NCBI RefSeq assembly: GCF_000315795.1
Contig: NZ_ANHY01000009.1
Location: 1 to 57,579 of the forward strand
DNA: 57,579 nucleotides
Direction: 5' to 3'
From: Caenispirillum salinarum AK4
GTDB taxonomy: Bacteria > Pseudomonadota > Alphaproteobacteria > Rhodospirillales > Rhodospirillaceae
Positions 48,490 through 57,579 of this stretch are shown here, piece by piece (within the stretch, counting starts at the first letter, position 1; each line of letters opens with the position of its first letter). The notes under the pieces are model-generated. The model ran no database searches, was not told the DNA's origin, and saw only the letters and a program-made list of their open reading frames with translations. Made by a program: the position numbers and the translations under genes.

Positions 48490-50964
48490 CTAGTTGGAGC
48501 CGATGTTCACTTCGCCCAGGGTCTTGAAGACGACGCGGAACAGGGCGGAGAACCCGCCCTCATAGTCGCGGTCGGCGGTGTAGTCCCGCGTCATCGTGGC
48601 CTGGAGGGAGAAGCACTCGTCGTCATAGAGGGCTCCGGCGTACCAGTTGATGGGCTCTTCCTCGTCGTCGAGGTTCCACCGGGTTCCGGCGAACAGGGTC
48701 CAGTACCGGCTGAAGCGGCTGTGCGCGCCGACCGTGATTTCCTCGCGGTCGCCGAACTGGTCGTCGACCGTGGTCTCGCCGACGGCCTGGAGGTAGTTGG
48801 CCGACAACCGCAGGACCGGAAGACCGCCCGAGGCCGTGATTTCGGTCAGCTTGGGCTCAAACTCCTCGCGGTCGAGGCGGAACCGGGTCGAGGCGTCGAA
48901 ATAGGACGAAATGTTGACCGTCGCACGGCCCACGTAGTCGGAAAACTCGTCGTCCAGCCCGGATTCAGGGCCGAAGAAGCCGTCATCGTACATGTGCCAG
49001 CTCTGGCCGAACAGGACCGAGGCCGAACTGCCGTCGGGCCAGTAGCCGGCCCAGCGCATGCCGTAGTTGGCGCGCGGGCCGTTCTCGACGCGGTCCCAGC
49101 CGGTAAAGCGGTTGCGCGAGAACAGGTTGGTGGCGTCGAACTCGAAGTCTCGGCTGTCCTCGTTGGGGATCTCTTCCTTGTTCTGGCCGCGCGGGCTGAT
49201 GTAGACGGAGGCCACCGGCTCCAGCACTTCGCGGAACCAGCCGTTGTCGCGGGTGAACGGAAACCGCCAGCTTGCGCCCACCGTCGGGATGACGCGCGCC
49301 ACGGTGCCGGAATCGACGGTGCGGAAGGCGGCCTCTTCGGCGGTGTCGACGATGTAGGCGTCGGCGCGCAGGGCTGCCGACAGTTCGGTGACGTCGCCCA
49401 GCGAGCCGTAGTGGATGTAGTTCCACGAGCCTTCCGCCGCCACGCGCGTGGTGTCGGTGCCTTCGCTGCGGGTCAGCGACAGGCCGCTGGCGTCGAAGGT
49501 CCAGTAGACGCCGGCATCGGTGGGGGCGCTGGAGTGGCTGTAGGTCAGTTCGGGCAGCACCCGCGGCACGCGGCCGGGGTCGGTGCCGACGCGCAGTTCC
49601 TGGAAATAGAACCCGCGCGCCCGGGCATAGGTGCGGCGCCGGAAGCCCTCGACGTAGGCTTCGTTCACCAGCCAGGCATCGGTGCCGTAATCGTACTTGC
49701 GCATGTAGGTGTCGTCGGACGCCAGGTTGACGTCGATGCCGCCCCGCCAGGTGGGGTCGAAATACCATTCCAGGTTGGCGCGCAGGTGGTTGCGGATACG
49801 GTCGTTGCCGTCGACGTTGGTGTCGGGATCGACGTTGTTGTCCTGGGTGATGCTGCCCTGCACCTCCATCTTGCCCGACGTGTAGAGCCCGCGGTACTGC
49901 GCCTCCAGCACCGGCCCCTGAAGGTCGGTCCAGCGCACCGCGCTCAGGAGGTCCTGGCTGTCGTCGATGACCAGGTAGTAGGGCACGGTGACCTCGGTCC
50001 CCAGGTCCTTCGACGTCCCGTAGGACGGCGGCAGGAAGCCGCTCTTGCGCTTCACGGTGGGGTCGGGGTGCGACAGGTACGGCGTGTAGAACACGGGCAG
50101 CCCCGCCGCCTCCAGCCAGACGTCGCGGTAGTACACCGTCTTGTCGGCCTCGTCGTGCGTCACGCGCCGGGCACGCAGGCGCCACAGCGGCGCCGCGTCG
50201 GGGTCCTCGCACGGGTCGCAGGCCGTGTAGATGGCCAGGCGCATGGTGCTGACCTCGTTCTCGCGGGTCATCAGCTCGCCCGACGCCCGCGAGCGGTCGG
50301 CCAGCAGAAGCGTCGCCTCCCGCGCGAAGCCCGACTTCATGTCGCCGGTCAACTCGGTGTAGTCGAAGAAATAGACGGTGCCGTCGGTCTCCACCAGGCT
50401 GACGTTGCCCTCGGCGGTGACGCGATCGGCCACGGTGTCGTAGCGGACCGTGTCGGCGCGCAGCACGCGGCCCTCGTAGACCATCTCGACGCCCCCGGTG
50501 GCCGTGATGACCTCCTCGGTTTCGTCGTAGCTGAGTTCGTCGGCGACGACGGAGGCGCGCGGCTGCCCTTCCTCGGTCGGCGGAACGGCCGGTGGCGTGT
50601 AGGGCCGCGGCAGGTTGCGGAGCTGCTGCTGCGGAATGTCCGGCCCCAGCGCGCGCAGGGGCGCCAGCCGGTCGGGCGGGATCTCGGGGCTGACCAAAGG
50701 CCCGCCGCCTTCGGTGATGCGCTCGGAGACCGGCTCGCCCAGTTCGCCCGGCGGGTCGGCCGTCACGGCCGCCGGCGCCGGCTCCGGCGGTGCCGTGTCT
50801 TGAGTCGCCTGCACCTGGGCCGTCTCCCACAGCGGCGGCGAGGGCGTCCAGCCCGGCCCCACCGCCGCGCTCGCCGGTGCGGCGCCGAGCGGAAGGGCGG
50901 CGACGGCCAGCGACAGGCTGAGCGCCGCCGCCGAGGAAGAAAGCATGAGATGCCGGCGCTTCAT
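48490..50964 (-). CDS. lptD: LPS-assembly protein LptD
   Basis: Outer-membrane beta barrel that, with LptE, inserts lipopolysaccharide into the outer leaflet. The 824-residue product has a signal peptide (about 1-34). A proline-rich linker leads to the OstA-type jellyroll (VVADELSYDETEEVITATGGVEMVYEGRVLRADTV...). The OstA C-terminal barrel contains LPVFYTPYLSHPDPTVKRKSG and many Tyr/Trp beta strands. Cys274 and Cys277 lie in the TACDPCED motif, typical of alphaproteobacterial LptD. Its start overlaps the lptF stop. Confidence 0.95.
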   Translation of the reverse strand: MKRRHLMLSSSAAALSLSLAVAALPLGAAPASAAVGPGWTPSPPLWETAQVQATQDTAPPEPAPAAVTADPPGELGEPVSERITEGGGPLVSPEIPPDRLAPLRALGPDIPQQQLRNLPRPYTPPAVPPTEEGQPRASVVADELSYDETEEVITATGGVEMVYEGRVLRADTVRYDTVADRVTAEGNVSLVETDGTVYFFDYTELTGDMKSGFAREATLLLADRSRASGELMTRENEVSTMRLAIYTACDPCEDPDAAPLWRLRARRVTHDEADKTVYYRDVWLEAAGLPVFYTPYLSHPDPTVKRKSGFLPPSYGTSKDLGTEVTVPYYLVIDDSQDLLSAVRWTDLQGPVLEAQYRGLYTSGKMEVQGSITQDNNVDPDTNVDGNDRIRNHLRANLEWYFDPTWRGGIDVNLASDDTYMRKYDYGTDAWLVNEAYVEGFRRRTYARARGFYFQELRVGTDPGRVPRVLPELTYSHSSAPTDAGVYWTFDASGLSLTRSEGTDTTRVAAEGSWNYIHYGSLGDVTELSAALRADAYIVDTAEEAAFRTVDSGTVARVIPTVGASWRFPFTRDNGWFREVLEPVASVYISPRGQNKEEIPNEDSRDFEFDATNLFSRNRFTGWDRVENGPRANYGMRWAGYWPDGSSASVLFGQSWHMYDDGFFGPESGLDDEFSDYVGRATVNISSYFDASTRFRLDREEFEPKLTEITASGGLPVLRLSANYLQAVGETTVDDQFGDREEITVGAHSRFSRYWTLFAGTRWNLDDEEEPINWYAGALYDDECFSLQATMTRDYTADRDYEGGFSALFRVVFKTLGEVNIGSN

Positions 50965-52091
50965 GATGGTCCTCCGGCCGTGGTCGCGCGTGGGACGGGC
51001 GGCGCCTTTCCTCCCGAGGAGGCGCGCGCCAAGATGCCCAGCGCGATGAGCCCCGGGACGATGGCGGCCACGTAGATCAGGGGAATGAGTGTGAGGGAAT
51101 CGCTCGCCAGGTTGACGGCGGCCAGCCCGAACGACTGGGCAAGGATCATGGCTGAGACGCCGCCGATGACGCGGCGGCCCTGGCCGTGACGGTTGAACGG
51201 GCCGGTCAGCATGGTGGCCAGCGCGATCAACGCGAAGCTGATGTTGAGCAGCGGTGAGGCGAGGCGCTGGTGCGCCTCCACGCGGAACTTGCGCGTTTCG
51301 CTTTCGTTGCTGGCGGTGGTCGTGAGCAACTCCAACAGCGGCCGTTCGCGCGCATCGCGGTAGCGCGGGCCGGCATCACCACCAAGACTGCCCAGCTCCA
51401 TGACGTGGCGGTCGAAGTACAGCAGCGACAACTGCCCCGTGCCCGGCGTGACCTCCTGCCGGTTGCCGTTTTCCATGAGGATGCGCGGTGGGCCGCTGTC
51501 CGGTTGGACCAGGGCCCCGCGCTCGGCCATCACGGTCACCGGGGCCGCGACATCGCGCTTGTCGTGGATCAGAAGCCCGATCAGCGTGTCGTCCGGCCCG
51601 GTGTCGCGGACGTAAACGGTCAGGTTTTCCTCCAGTTCGTTGAAGGCGCCGGCTTCCAGCACCAGCCCGGCGACGTCGTTGCGCACCTTCCACCGGGTTT
51701 CGCGGAAGGTCTCCACCGACAGCGGCGCCACATACAGCGTCAGGCCATATGTGACGAGCATCAGGACGAAGGCCAGCAGCAGCGCCGGCCGGGCCAGTCC
51801 GAAAGGACCAAGGCCGACGGCGCGCATCACCACCAGCTCGCGGTCGCCGTTGAGGCGGTTGTAGGTGAACAGGATCACGGCGAACAGGGCGATCGGCAGC
51901 ACGATGACCAGGAAGCTGGGCATCAGCAGCATGGTCATCGATATGAAGGTGCCCATGCCCAGGCCCTTGCTGATGATCGTTTCGATCAGCCGAAGGGACT
52001 GGGTCAGCCACAGAATGACGGCCAGCCCCGCCGCCACCAGCAGCGTGCCCGTCGTCAACTGTCGCAGGATGTAGCGCGTGATCATTCGCAT
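50961..52091 (-). CDS. lptF: LPS export ABC transporter permease LptF
   Basis: Inner-membrane permease of the LptB2FG transporter that lifts LPS onto the Lpt bridge. The 376-residue product has the YjgP/YjgQ pattern: three N-terminal membrane helices (ITRYILRQLTTGTLLVAAGL...), a periplasmic jellyroll domain (about 125-260) and three C-terminal helices. NRLNGDRELVVMRAVGLGP favours LptF over LptG. Unusually, no lptG follows: the gene overlaps lptD directly. The ATG at 52091 could be replaced by one two codons later. Confidence 0.9.
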   Translation of the reverse strand: MRMITRYILRQLTTGTLLVAAGLAVILWLTQSLRLIETIISKGLGMGTFISMTMLLMPSFLVIVLPIALFAVILFTYNRLNGDRELVVMRAVGLGPFGLARPALLLAFVLMLVTYGLTLYVAPLSVETFRETRWKVRNDVAGLVLEAGAFNELEENLTVYVRDTGPDDTLIGLLIHDKRDVAAPVTVMAERGALVQPDSGPPRILMENGNRQEVTPGTGQLSLLYFDRHVMELGSLGGDAGPRYRDARERPLLELLTTTASNESETRKFRVEAHQRLASPLLNISFALIALATMLTGPFNRHGQGRRVIGGVSAMILAQSFGLAAVNLASDSLTLIPLIYVAAIVPGLIALGILARASSGGKAPPVPRATTAGGPS

Positions 52092-52359
52092 GGCGGCGGA
52101 TTATAGGGGGATGAAGGTGCGGGAAACCAGCGCGAAATATCCCCCGCGGCCCGGTCGCGGCCACGACTGCCGCGCGGCCCCTTCTCCGTCTGGTGAGGGG
52201 TATTCAGCCACTGCCTTCCGAGGGAGACGTGCACGTCTTGTGCGCGAGCAATTGGGCGGGCCGGGGACTGTTCCCGCGCCGATGTTCGGCTATAGTGGGA
52301 ACAGGGTGCGGGCCGGGGGTGCGCACCATTTGCCGCTGCCGAATGATCCGGGGGACGTC

Positions 52360-52992
52360 ATGTCGAGCCAGGACCACTTCCCGCCTGCCGCCCCAGTGGA
52401 TGAGGACGATCCTCCCGCCGGCGGCACGGCTTTCCGTCCGCGCCGCTCCGACGCGGCATCGCCGGACGGCGGCCTTCATGACGCAAGCCATCATGCCGGG
52501 GATCATGCGGCACCGGACGATCCTGCGCCGTCGCGCCGCCGGCGCGGCTCGCGAACCGCCGGCGGCGGGCCTCCGGTGGAGCGGCGGCGGCGATCCCGGC
52601 GCCATCGGGGACGGGTGCATCGCAAGTCGGTTCTGGCGCTGGCCGGGGTGGTGGCGGTGATCGGTGCCGTGATCGGCGTCGGCGGCGGGTTCGGCATGGT
52701 CTGGCTGATGCGCGACAGCCCGTTCGCCGCTGTGGTGTCGCCCGCGGAGCAGGCGGCGCGCAGCGAGTTCATGGCGGCCTGCGTCAAAACGCTGCCGTCC
52801 ATCGACTGCGGCTGCCTTTATGACGATGCCCGGCCGGCGTTCGTGCCGGAGTACCGCGCCGCGGTGCTGCGCCTGATCGACGAGCGCCGCGACCTGCCGG
52901 TGCGGCTCCAGCGCATCCGGTCGGAAAAGCTGCTGGGGCCGGACCTGGCGAAGACGGTCTGGGAGGCGGCCTACCGCTGCTCCGACGGCTGA
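52360..52992 (+). CDS. Single-pass membrane protein with cysteine-containing periplasmic domain, unknown function
   Basis: A 210-residue protein that I do not recognise. The first ~88 residues are disordered and rich in Pro, Asp, His and then Arg (EDDPPAGG, SRRRRG, ERRRRSRRHRG). A membrane helix spans about 90-117 and should leave the C-terminus in the periplasm. That part (about 118-210) has four cysteines, Cys141, Cys150, Cys152 and Cys207, in CVKTLPSIDCGCLYDDARPAF and YRCSDG, likely disulfide-bonded. GGGGGAC precedes the ATG. It converges on ctaA with a 22-base overlap. Confidence 0.75.
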   Translation: MSSQDHFPPAAPVDEDDPPAGGTAFRPRRSDAASPDGGLHDASHHAGDHAAPDDPAPSRRRRGSRTAGGGPPVERRRRSRRHRGRVHRKSVLALAGVVAVIGAVIGVGGGFGMVWLMRDSPFAAVVSPAEQAARSEFMAACVKTLPSIDCGCLYDDARPAFVPEYRAAVLRLIDERRDLPVRLQRIRSEKLLGPDLAKTVWEAAYRCSDG

Positions 52993-54107
52993 GGCGCGGA
53001 AACGGCGGGGCGGCGCAGCAGCCGCACCAGGGTCACGGCCGCCAGGAAGACGATCAAGGCGCCCAACTGGTGCAGCACGCCCAGCGAGAGCGGGACGACC
53101 GCCAGAAGCGTGGCGATGCCCAGCGCCATCTGGCCCACGGCCAGGGCGCCCAGCACGGCGGCCGCGGTGCGGGCGCGGCGGGGCAGGGCGGCGCCGGTCC
53201 GCCAGGCCCAGGCGGCCAGGCCCAAAGCGAAGGCGACCAGCGCCGTCGCCAGGACGCGGTGCTGGAACTGCACGGTGGTGATGTTGTCCAGGTGGTTGAC
53301 CCACCACGGCGCGTGCATGAGCAGCCCGTCGGGCACCAGGTCGCCGTCCATCAGCGGAAAGGTGTTGTAGGTCAGTCCGGCGTCCAGTCCCGCCACCAGC
53401 GCGCCGGACAGGATGACGACGAACACGTAGATCAGGAACGCCCGCGCGCCTGCCGCCAGCCGGCGGGCCGGGGGCGGCAGGGCGTGGCCCGGCTCCTCCA
53501 GCCACAGGTCCAGGGCCAGACGCCACAGCAGGCCCAGGATCAGCACGGCGAGGCCCAGGTGCGCAGCGAGCTTGACGGGGCTGACCATAGGCTGGTCGAC
53601 AAGGCCGCTCTGCACCATGATCCAGCCCACCAGCCCCTGCATGCCGCCCAGCACGAACAGCCCGCCCAGCTTCAGGCCGAGGCGCGCGTCGATGGCGCCC
53701 TTGACCAGGAACACCAGGAAGGGCACCGCGAAGGCGACACCGATGATGCGGCCCCACAGGCGGTGCAGGTACTCCAGCCAGAAGATGCCCTTGAACGCCT
53801 CCAGGCTCATCCCCGCGTTCTGCAGCAGGTATTGCGGGGACTGGCGATAGGCGTCGAAGGTCGCCTGCCACTCGGCCTGGGACAGCGGCGGCAGGATGGT
53901 GAACACCTGCCACTCCACCATGGACAGGCCGGAGTCCGTCAGCCGCGTCGCCGCGCCCAGGCAGGCCATGAAGACGACCATGCCGCTCAAAGTGAACAGC
54001 CAGGCGGCCAGCGCGCGGCGGCGGGGCGAGGGGACGGCGGCGGTTCCCGGCGCGCCGGACGACGCGACGCCCCGGGGCAGGGCGACGGAGGGCGAGGACG
54101 ACGGCAT
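52971..54107 (-). CDS. ctaA: Heme A synthase (COX15/CtaA family)
   Basis: Oxidises the C8 methyl of heme O to make heme A for aa3-type cytochrome oxidase. The 378-residue membrane protein has eight helices and the type-2 (COX15) motifs GAATRLTDSGLSMVEW, WLEYLHRLWGR, KLAAHLG, TYNTFPLMDG, FQHRVLA and LHQLGA. The histidines at HRLWGR, AAHLG, QHRV and LHQL would be the heme-binding ones. A polar ~30-residue extension precedes helix 1. No other heme or oxidase gene is adjacent. Confidence 0.95.
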   Translation of the reverse strand: MPSSSPSVALPRGVASSGAPGTAAVPSPRRRALAAWLFTLSGMVVFMACLGAATRLTDSGLSMVEWQVFTILPPLSQAEWQATFDAYRQSPQYLLQNAGMSLEAFKGIFWLEYLHRLWGRIIGVAFAVPFLVFLVKGAIDARLGLKLGGLFVLGGMQGLVGWIMVQSGLVDQPMVSPVKLAAHLGLAVLILGLLWRLALDLWLEEPGHALPPPARRLAAGARAFLIYVFVVILSGALVAGLDAGLTYNTFPLMDGDLVPDGLLMHAPWWVNHLDNITTVQFQHRVLATALVAFALGLAAWAWRTGAALPRRARTAAAVLGALAVGQMALGIATLLAVVPLSLGVLHQLGALIVFLAAVTLVRLLRRPAVSAPQPSEQR

Positions 54108-54315
54108 GCGGCGGTGGACCTCCCTGTTTCACCGATCTGTTTTCCAGGATGATGCGGCGGCGGCGGCGCGGCTTCAAGGTTAAAGCCGCAGCAGCGGAGT
54201 GGGACTTGACTGCCCGCCGAAGGCCCGTTTGCCGCGAAACCGTTTGCCGCGCGGCGGATGCGGCGTTACAACACGGCCTCGACGCTTATTCCTTACAGCC
54301 CCGGCCGGCATTTTG

Positions 54316-55104
54316 ATGAACGAGTCCAGCAAGCCCGAAGCCCCGCTGTCGGCGGCCACGCCCATGGTCCCCGACCTGTCGGTGGTCGTGCCCGTCAAGA
54401 ACGAGGCGGAAAACATCCTTCCCCTCATCACCGAGATCGACGCGGCCCTGAACGGCTTCATCGACTTCGAGATCGTCTATGTGGACGACGGCTCCGACGA
54501 CGAGACGCCGGCCCGGCTGCGCGAGGCCAAGGACAAGTTCCCCAGCCTGCGCGTCGTGCGCCACCGGCGCAGTTGCGGCCAGAGCCAGGCCGTCGCCAGC
54601 GGCGTCAAGCATGCCCGCGCGCCCTGGATCGCGACCCTGGACGGCGATGGCCAGAACGACCCGGCCGACATCCCCGCCATGATCCGCCGCCGCGACCAGG
54701 AAGCCGCTGCGTCGGCCACCGACGCGGCGCTGGTGATGATCGCCGGTCACCGCCAGAAGCGGCAGGACACCTTCATCCGCCGCCTGTCGTCCAAGGTCGC
54801 CAACGGCGTGCGGTCGTTCATGCTCAAGGACAGCACGCCGGACAGCGGCTGCGGCCTGAAGCTGTTCGCCCGCCAGACCTTCCTGGACATGCCGCGCTTC
54901 GACCACATGCACCGCTTCCTGCCGGCGCTGATGATTCGCGCCGGCGGCAAGGTGGTCAGCGTGCGCGTCAACCACCGCCCGCGGGAGCGGGGCGTGTCCA
55001 AGTACGGCGTCTGGAACCGCCTTTGGGTGGGGATCGTCGATCTGTTCGGCGTCGCCTGGCTGCGCAGCCGTGCCCGCATCCCCGCCATCGAGCACCACGA
55101 CTGA
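54316..55104 (+). CDS. Family 2 glycosyltransferase, dolichol-phosphate-mannose-synthase-like
   Basis: Probably transfers a sugar from a nucleotide-sugar to a polyprenyl-phosphate or lipid acceptor. The 262-residue GT-A fold protein shows LSVVVPVKNEAENILPLI, VYVDDGSDDET and the DxD-type ATLDGDGQNDP. SGCGLKLFARQTF and VNHRPRERGVSKYGVWNR follow, as in polyprenyl-phosphate glycosyltransferases. It ends with a hydrophobic segment (LWVGIVDLFGVAWL). The ATG at 54316 has no clear ribosome-binding site, so the start is uncertain. It precedes a TVP38-type gene, possibly in one operon. Confidence 0.88.
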   Translation: MNESSKPEAPLSAATPMVPDLSVVVPVKNEAENILPLITEIDAALNGFIDFEIVYVDDGSDDETPARLREAKDKFPSLRVVRHRRSCGQSQAVASGVKHARAPWIATLDGDGQNDPADIPAMIRRRDQEAAASATDAALVMIAGHRQKRQDTFIRRLSSKVANGVRSFMLKDSTPDSGCGLKLFARQTFLDMPRFDHMHRFLPALMIRAGGKVVSVRVNHRPRERGVSKYGVWNRLWVGIVDLFGVAWLRSRARIPAIEHHD

Positions 55105-55114
55105 TCCCGGCTCC

Positions 55115-55870
55115 GTGACCTCCGACCCGTCCGCCGCATCCCGCGATGACGCCGCGCCTGTCGAGGACGCCGACGCGCTCGACAGCCCCGGCGCCGAGGC
55201 GTCGTCGGGCACGAAGGGGCTGCTCAAGGGGCTGGTGATGATCGCCGGCCTGGTCGCCGTCGGCTACGCCGCACGGGCGCTTGGCCTTGTGGACCTTCTG
55301 GACCCGGCGTGGCTGGACGAGGAGGTGCGCGGTCGCGGCTTCTATGGCGAACTGGTCTTCGTCGCCGTCGGCGCGGCCTTGACCGGCATCGGTCTGCCGC
55401 GCCAGCTTGTCGCCTTCGGCGGCGGCTATGTCTTCGGCCTGTGGGAAGGCATTGGGTTCGCCCTTCTTGCGCAGATGATCGGCTGCATGGCCGCCTTCTG
55501 GTACGCGCGCCTGTTCGGCCGGTCCTTCGTGCGCCACCGCTTCGGCCGGCGCATCGGGAAGGTGGACGCCTTCCTGCGCGGCAATCCGTTCACCATGACG
55601 CTGCTGATCCGATTCCTGCCGGTGGGCAGCAATGTCGTCACCAACCTGGCCGCCGGCGTGACCAGCGTGGGCGCCGGGCCGTTCCTGGCGGGCTCGCTGC
55701 TCGGCTACCTGCCGCAGACGGCCATCTTCGCCCTGCTGGGGACCGGCATCCACGTCGATCCGGAATGGCGCATCACCCTGTCGGTGGCACTGTTCGTGGT
55801 CTCGGGCGTGATCGGCGTGTGGCTCTACCGCCGCATCCGCCGCCAGCGCCGGCGCGCCCGCGCGGCCTGA
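55115..55870 (+). CDS. TVP38/TMEM64-family (DedA-like SNARE-associated) membrane protein
   Basis: A 251-residue integral membrane protein of the VTT/DedA superfamily, possibly a lipid or phospholipid-linked transporter or scramblase. After a polar N-terminus, helices begin at LVMIAGLVAVGYA. The family core is GIGLPRQLVAFGGGYVFGLWEGIGFALLAQ and LLIRFLPVGSNVVTNLAAGV with its conserved Arg and Pro. It ends in a very basic tail (RRIRRQRRRARAA). No ATG is available before the first helix. GTG 55115 is used, 10 bases after the glycosyltransferase stop; GTG 55070 is an alternative that overlaps it. Confidence 0.85.
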   Translation: MTSDPSAASRDDAAPVEDADALDSPGAEASSGTKGLLKGLVMIAGLVAVGYAARALGLVDLLDPAWLDEEVRGRGFYGELVFVAVGAALTGIGLPRQLVAFGGGYVFGLWEGIGFALLAQMIGCMAAFWYARLFGRSFVRHRFGRRIGKVDAFLRGNPFTMTLLIRFLPVGSNVVTNLAAGVTSVGAGPFLAGSLLGYLPQTAIFALLGTGIHVDPEWRITLSVALFVVSGVIGVWLYRRIRRQRRRARAA

Positions 55871-55936
55871 AGCGTTTATGGTGCACCGCCGGTCCTTCGG
55901 CGGAAATCCTTCATCGGACGGTCATGCGGCGCGGGC

Positions 55937-55965
55937 TTGACAGGCCTTCGCCACCGGATTACCTG
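55937..55965 (+). promoter_or_regulatory. Candidate sigma70-type promoter for groESL
   Basis: TTGACA at 55937-55942 is a perfect -35. Seventeen bases later TACCTG (55960-55965) is a weak -10. The CIRCE element starts two bases downstream, so HrcA bound there would block this promoter. Confidence 0.5.
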
Positions 55966-55967
55966 TT

Positions 55968-55994
55968 TTGGCACTCACGGCGGGGGAGTGCTAA
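55968..55994. promoter_or_regulatory. CIRCE operator (HrcA binding site) of groESL
   Basis: TTGGCACTC-N9-GAGTGCTAA matches the CIRCE consensus TTAGCACTC-N9-GAGTGCTAA at 17 of 18 positions, with the exact 9-base spacer. It lies 93 bases upstream of groES. Confidence 0.92.
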
Positions 55995-56087
55995 CAGCCG
56001 AGTCGGCACCGGCGCCCTCCCGCCCCGCATTTTTCGTTCGTCTCTTTGACTCAATCATCGGGACCATTCCCCACGAGGAGGAATTCC

Positions 56088-56375
56088 ATGAAGTTTCGGC
56101 CGCTGCACGACCGTGTCCTGGTCAAGCGCAAGGAAAGCGAAGAGAAGACCGCCGGGGGCATCATCATCCCCGACACGGCCAAGGAAAAGCCGCAGCAGGG
56201 TGAAGTGATTGCCGTCGGCCCCGGCGCCCGTGGCGAGGACGGCCAGATCGTCGCGCTGGACGTCAAGGTCGGCGACAACGTCCTGTTCGGCAAGTGGTCG
56301 GGCACCGAGGTCACCATCGAGGGTGAGGATCTCCTCATCATGAAGGAGACCGACATCATGGGCATCGTCGAGTAA
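56088..56375 (+). CDS. groES: Co-chaperonin GroES
   Basis: Heptameric lid of the GroEL chamber. The 95-residue product begins [20 protein letters not shown], has the mobile loop [20 protein letters not shown] and ends with [27 protein letters not shown] precedes the ATG. It is the first gene of the CIRCE-controlled groESL operon, 95 bases before groEL. Confidence 0.98.
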   Translation: MKFRPLHDRVLVKRKESEEKTAGGIIIPDTAKEKPQQGEVIAVGPGARGEDGQIVALDVKVGDNVLFGKWSGTEVTIEGEDLLIMKETDIMGIVE

Positions 56376-56419
56376 GGACCCGTGCCGGTGCGGGGAATGA
56401 CGCCGCACCGCCATCCTGA

Positions 56420-57579
<1,160 letters not shown>

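Noticed and set aside
46222..51075. A 1617-codon open frame antisense to pdxA, surA and lptD
   Set aside because: It is an artefact of high GC at third codon positions, which removes stop codons on the opposite strand. Its product is His/Gly/Arg/Val-rich with no recognisable domain, while the opposite strand encodes clear families.

Overview
The window is a GC-rich, densely packed chromosomal segment with about 57 protein genes. It looks like an alphaproteobacterium, probably of Rhodospirillales type. The evidence is the SUF operon led by an Rrf2 regulator, the lptD-surA-pdxA-rsmA and fabD-fabG-acpP-fabF-mltG orders, a CIRCE-controlled groESL, and long charged tails on ribosomal proteins S6 and L9. 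This assignment rests on gene content and order, not on a marker-gene tree. I saw no rRNA, tRNA, CRISPR array, prophage or transposase.

Layout: 1-2574 holds UDP-glucose dehydrogenase (5' end outside the window) and phosphoglucomutase, each with a clear terminator. 2575-4865 is a loose region with a small hypothetical ORF, an Acg-type nitroreductase and a small membrane protein. 4865-11838 is a complete iron-sulfur cluster assembly locus: rrf2-sufB-sufC-sufD-sufS-DUF59-sufA on the minus strand and sufE diverging, with paired operator-like palindromes between them. 12065-14493 has a cache-domain chemoreceptor and a CheW. 14699-22820 is a poorly understood island: two transglutaminase-fold proteins (one fused to a putative DUF2126 amidoligase), a fused circularly permuted ATP-grasp/alpha-E protein and a secreted protein. 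22873-25816 has an FMN alpha-hydroxy-acid oxidase and malonyl-CoA synthetase with a GntR-type palindrome. 26269-27153 is a Fur-boxed bfd-bfr iron-storage pair. 27278-29264 is a dgcN-dgcA pair for D-glutamate catabolism, followed by a membrane diguanylate cyclase and an iron-type alcohol dehydrogenase with an altered metal site.

31989-32833 is a HigBA toxin-antitoxin module with its own operator and a small antitoxin-like ORF facing it. 32940-34271 is rpsF-rpsR-rplI. 34560-39670 is the fatty-acid cluster with mltG and a small secreted protein. 39774-41324 is a MntA-HepT toxin-antitoxin pair overlapping a short-chain dehydrogenase. 41522-43402 is yicC-gmk plus a tiny ORF behind a large hairpin. 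43469-44955 has glyoxalase I and a degenerate receiver protein. 45118-52091 is the outer-membrane biogenesis operon lptF-lptD-surA-pdxA-rsmA, with no adjacent lptG. The right end carries a cysteine-containing membrane protein, heme A synthase, a dolichol-phosphate-mannose-synthase-like glycosyltransferase, a TVP38 membrane protein and CIRCE-groES-groEL (3' end outside the window).

The points most worth following are the amidoligase/ATP-grasp/transglutaminase island, the alcohol dehydrogenase that has lost three of four canonical iron ligands, the paired suf operators, and two small ORFs whose ribosome-binding sites lie inside strong hairpins.
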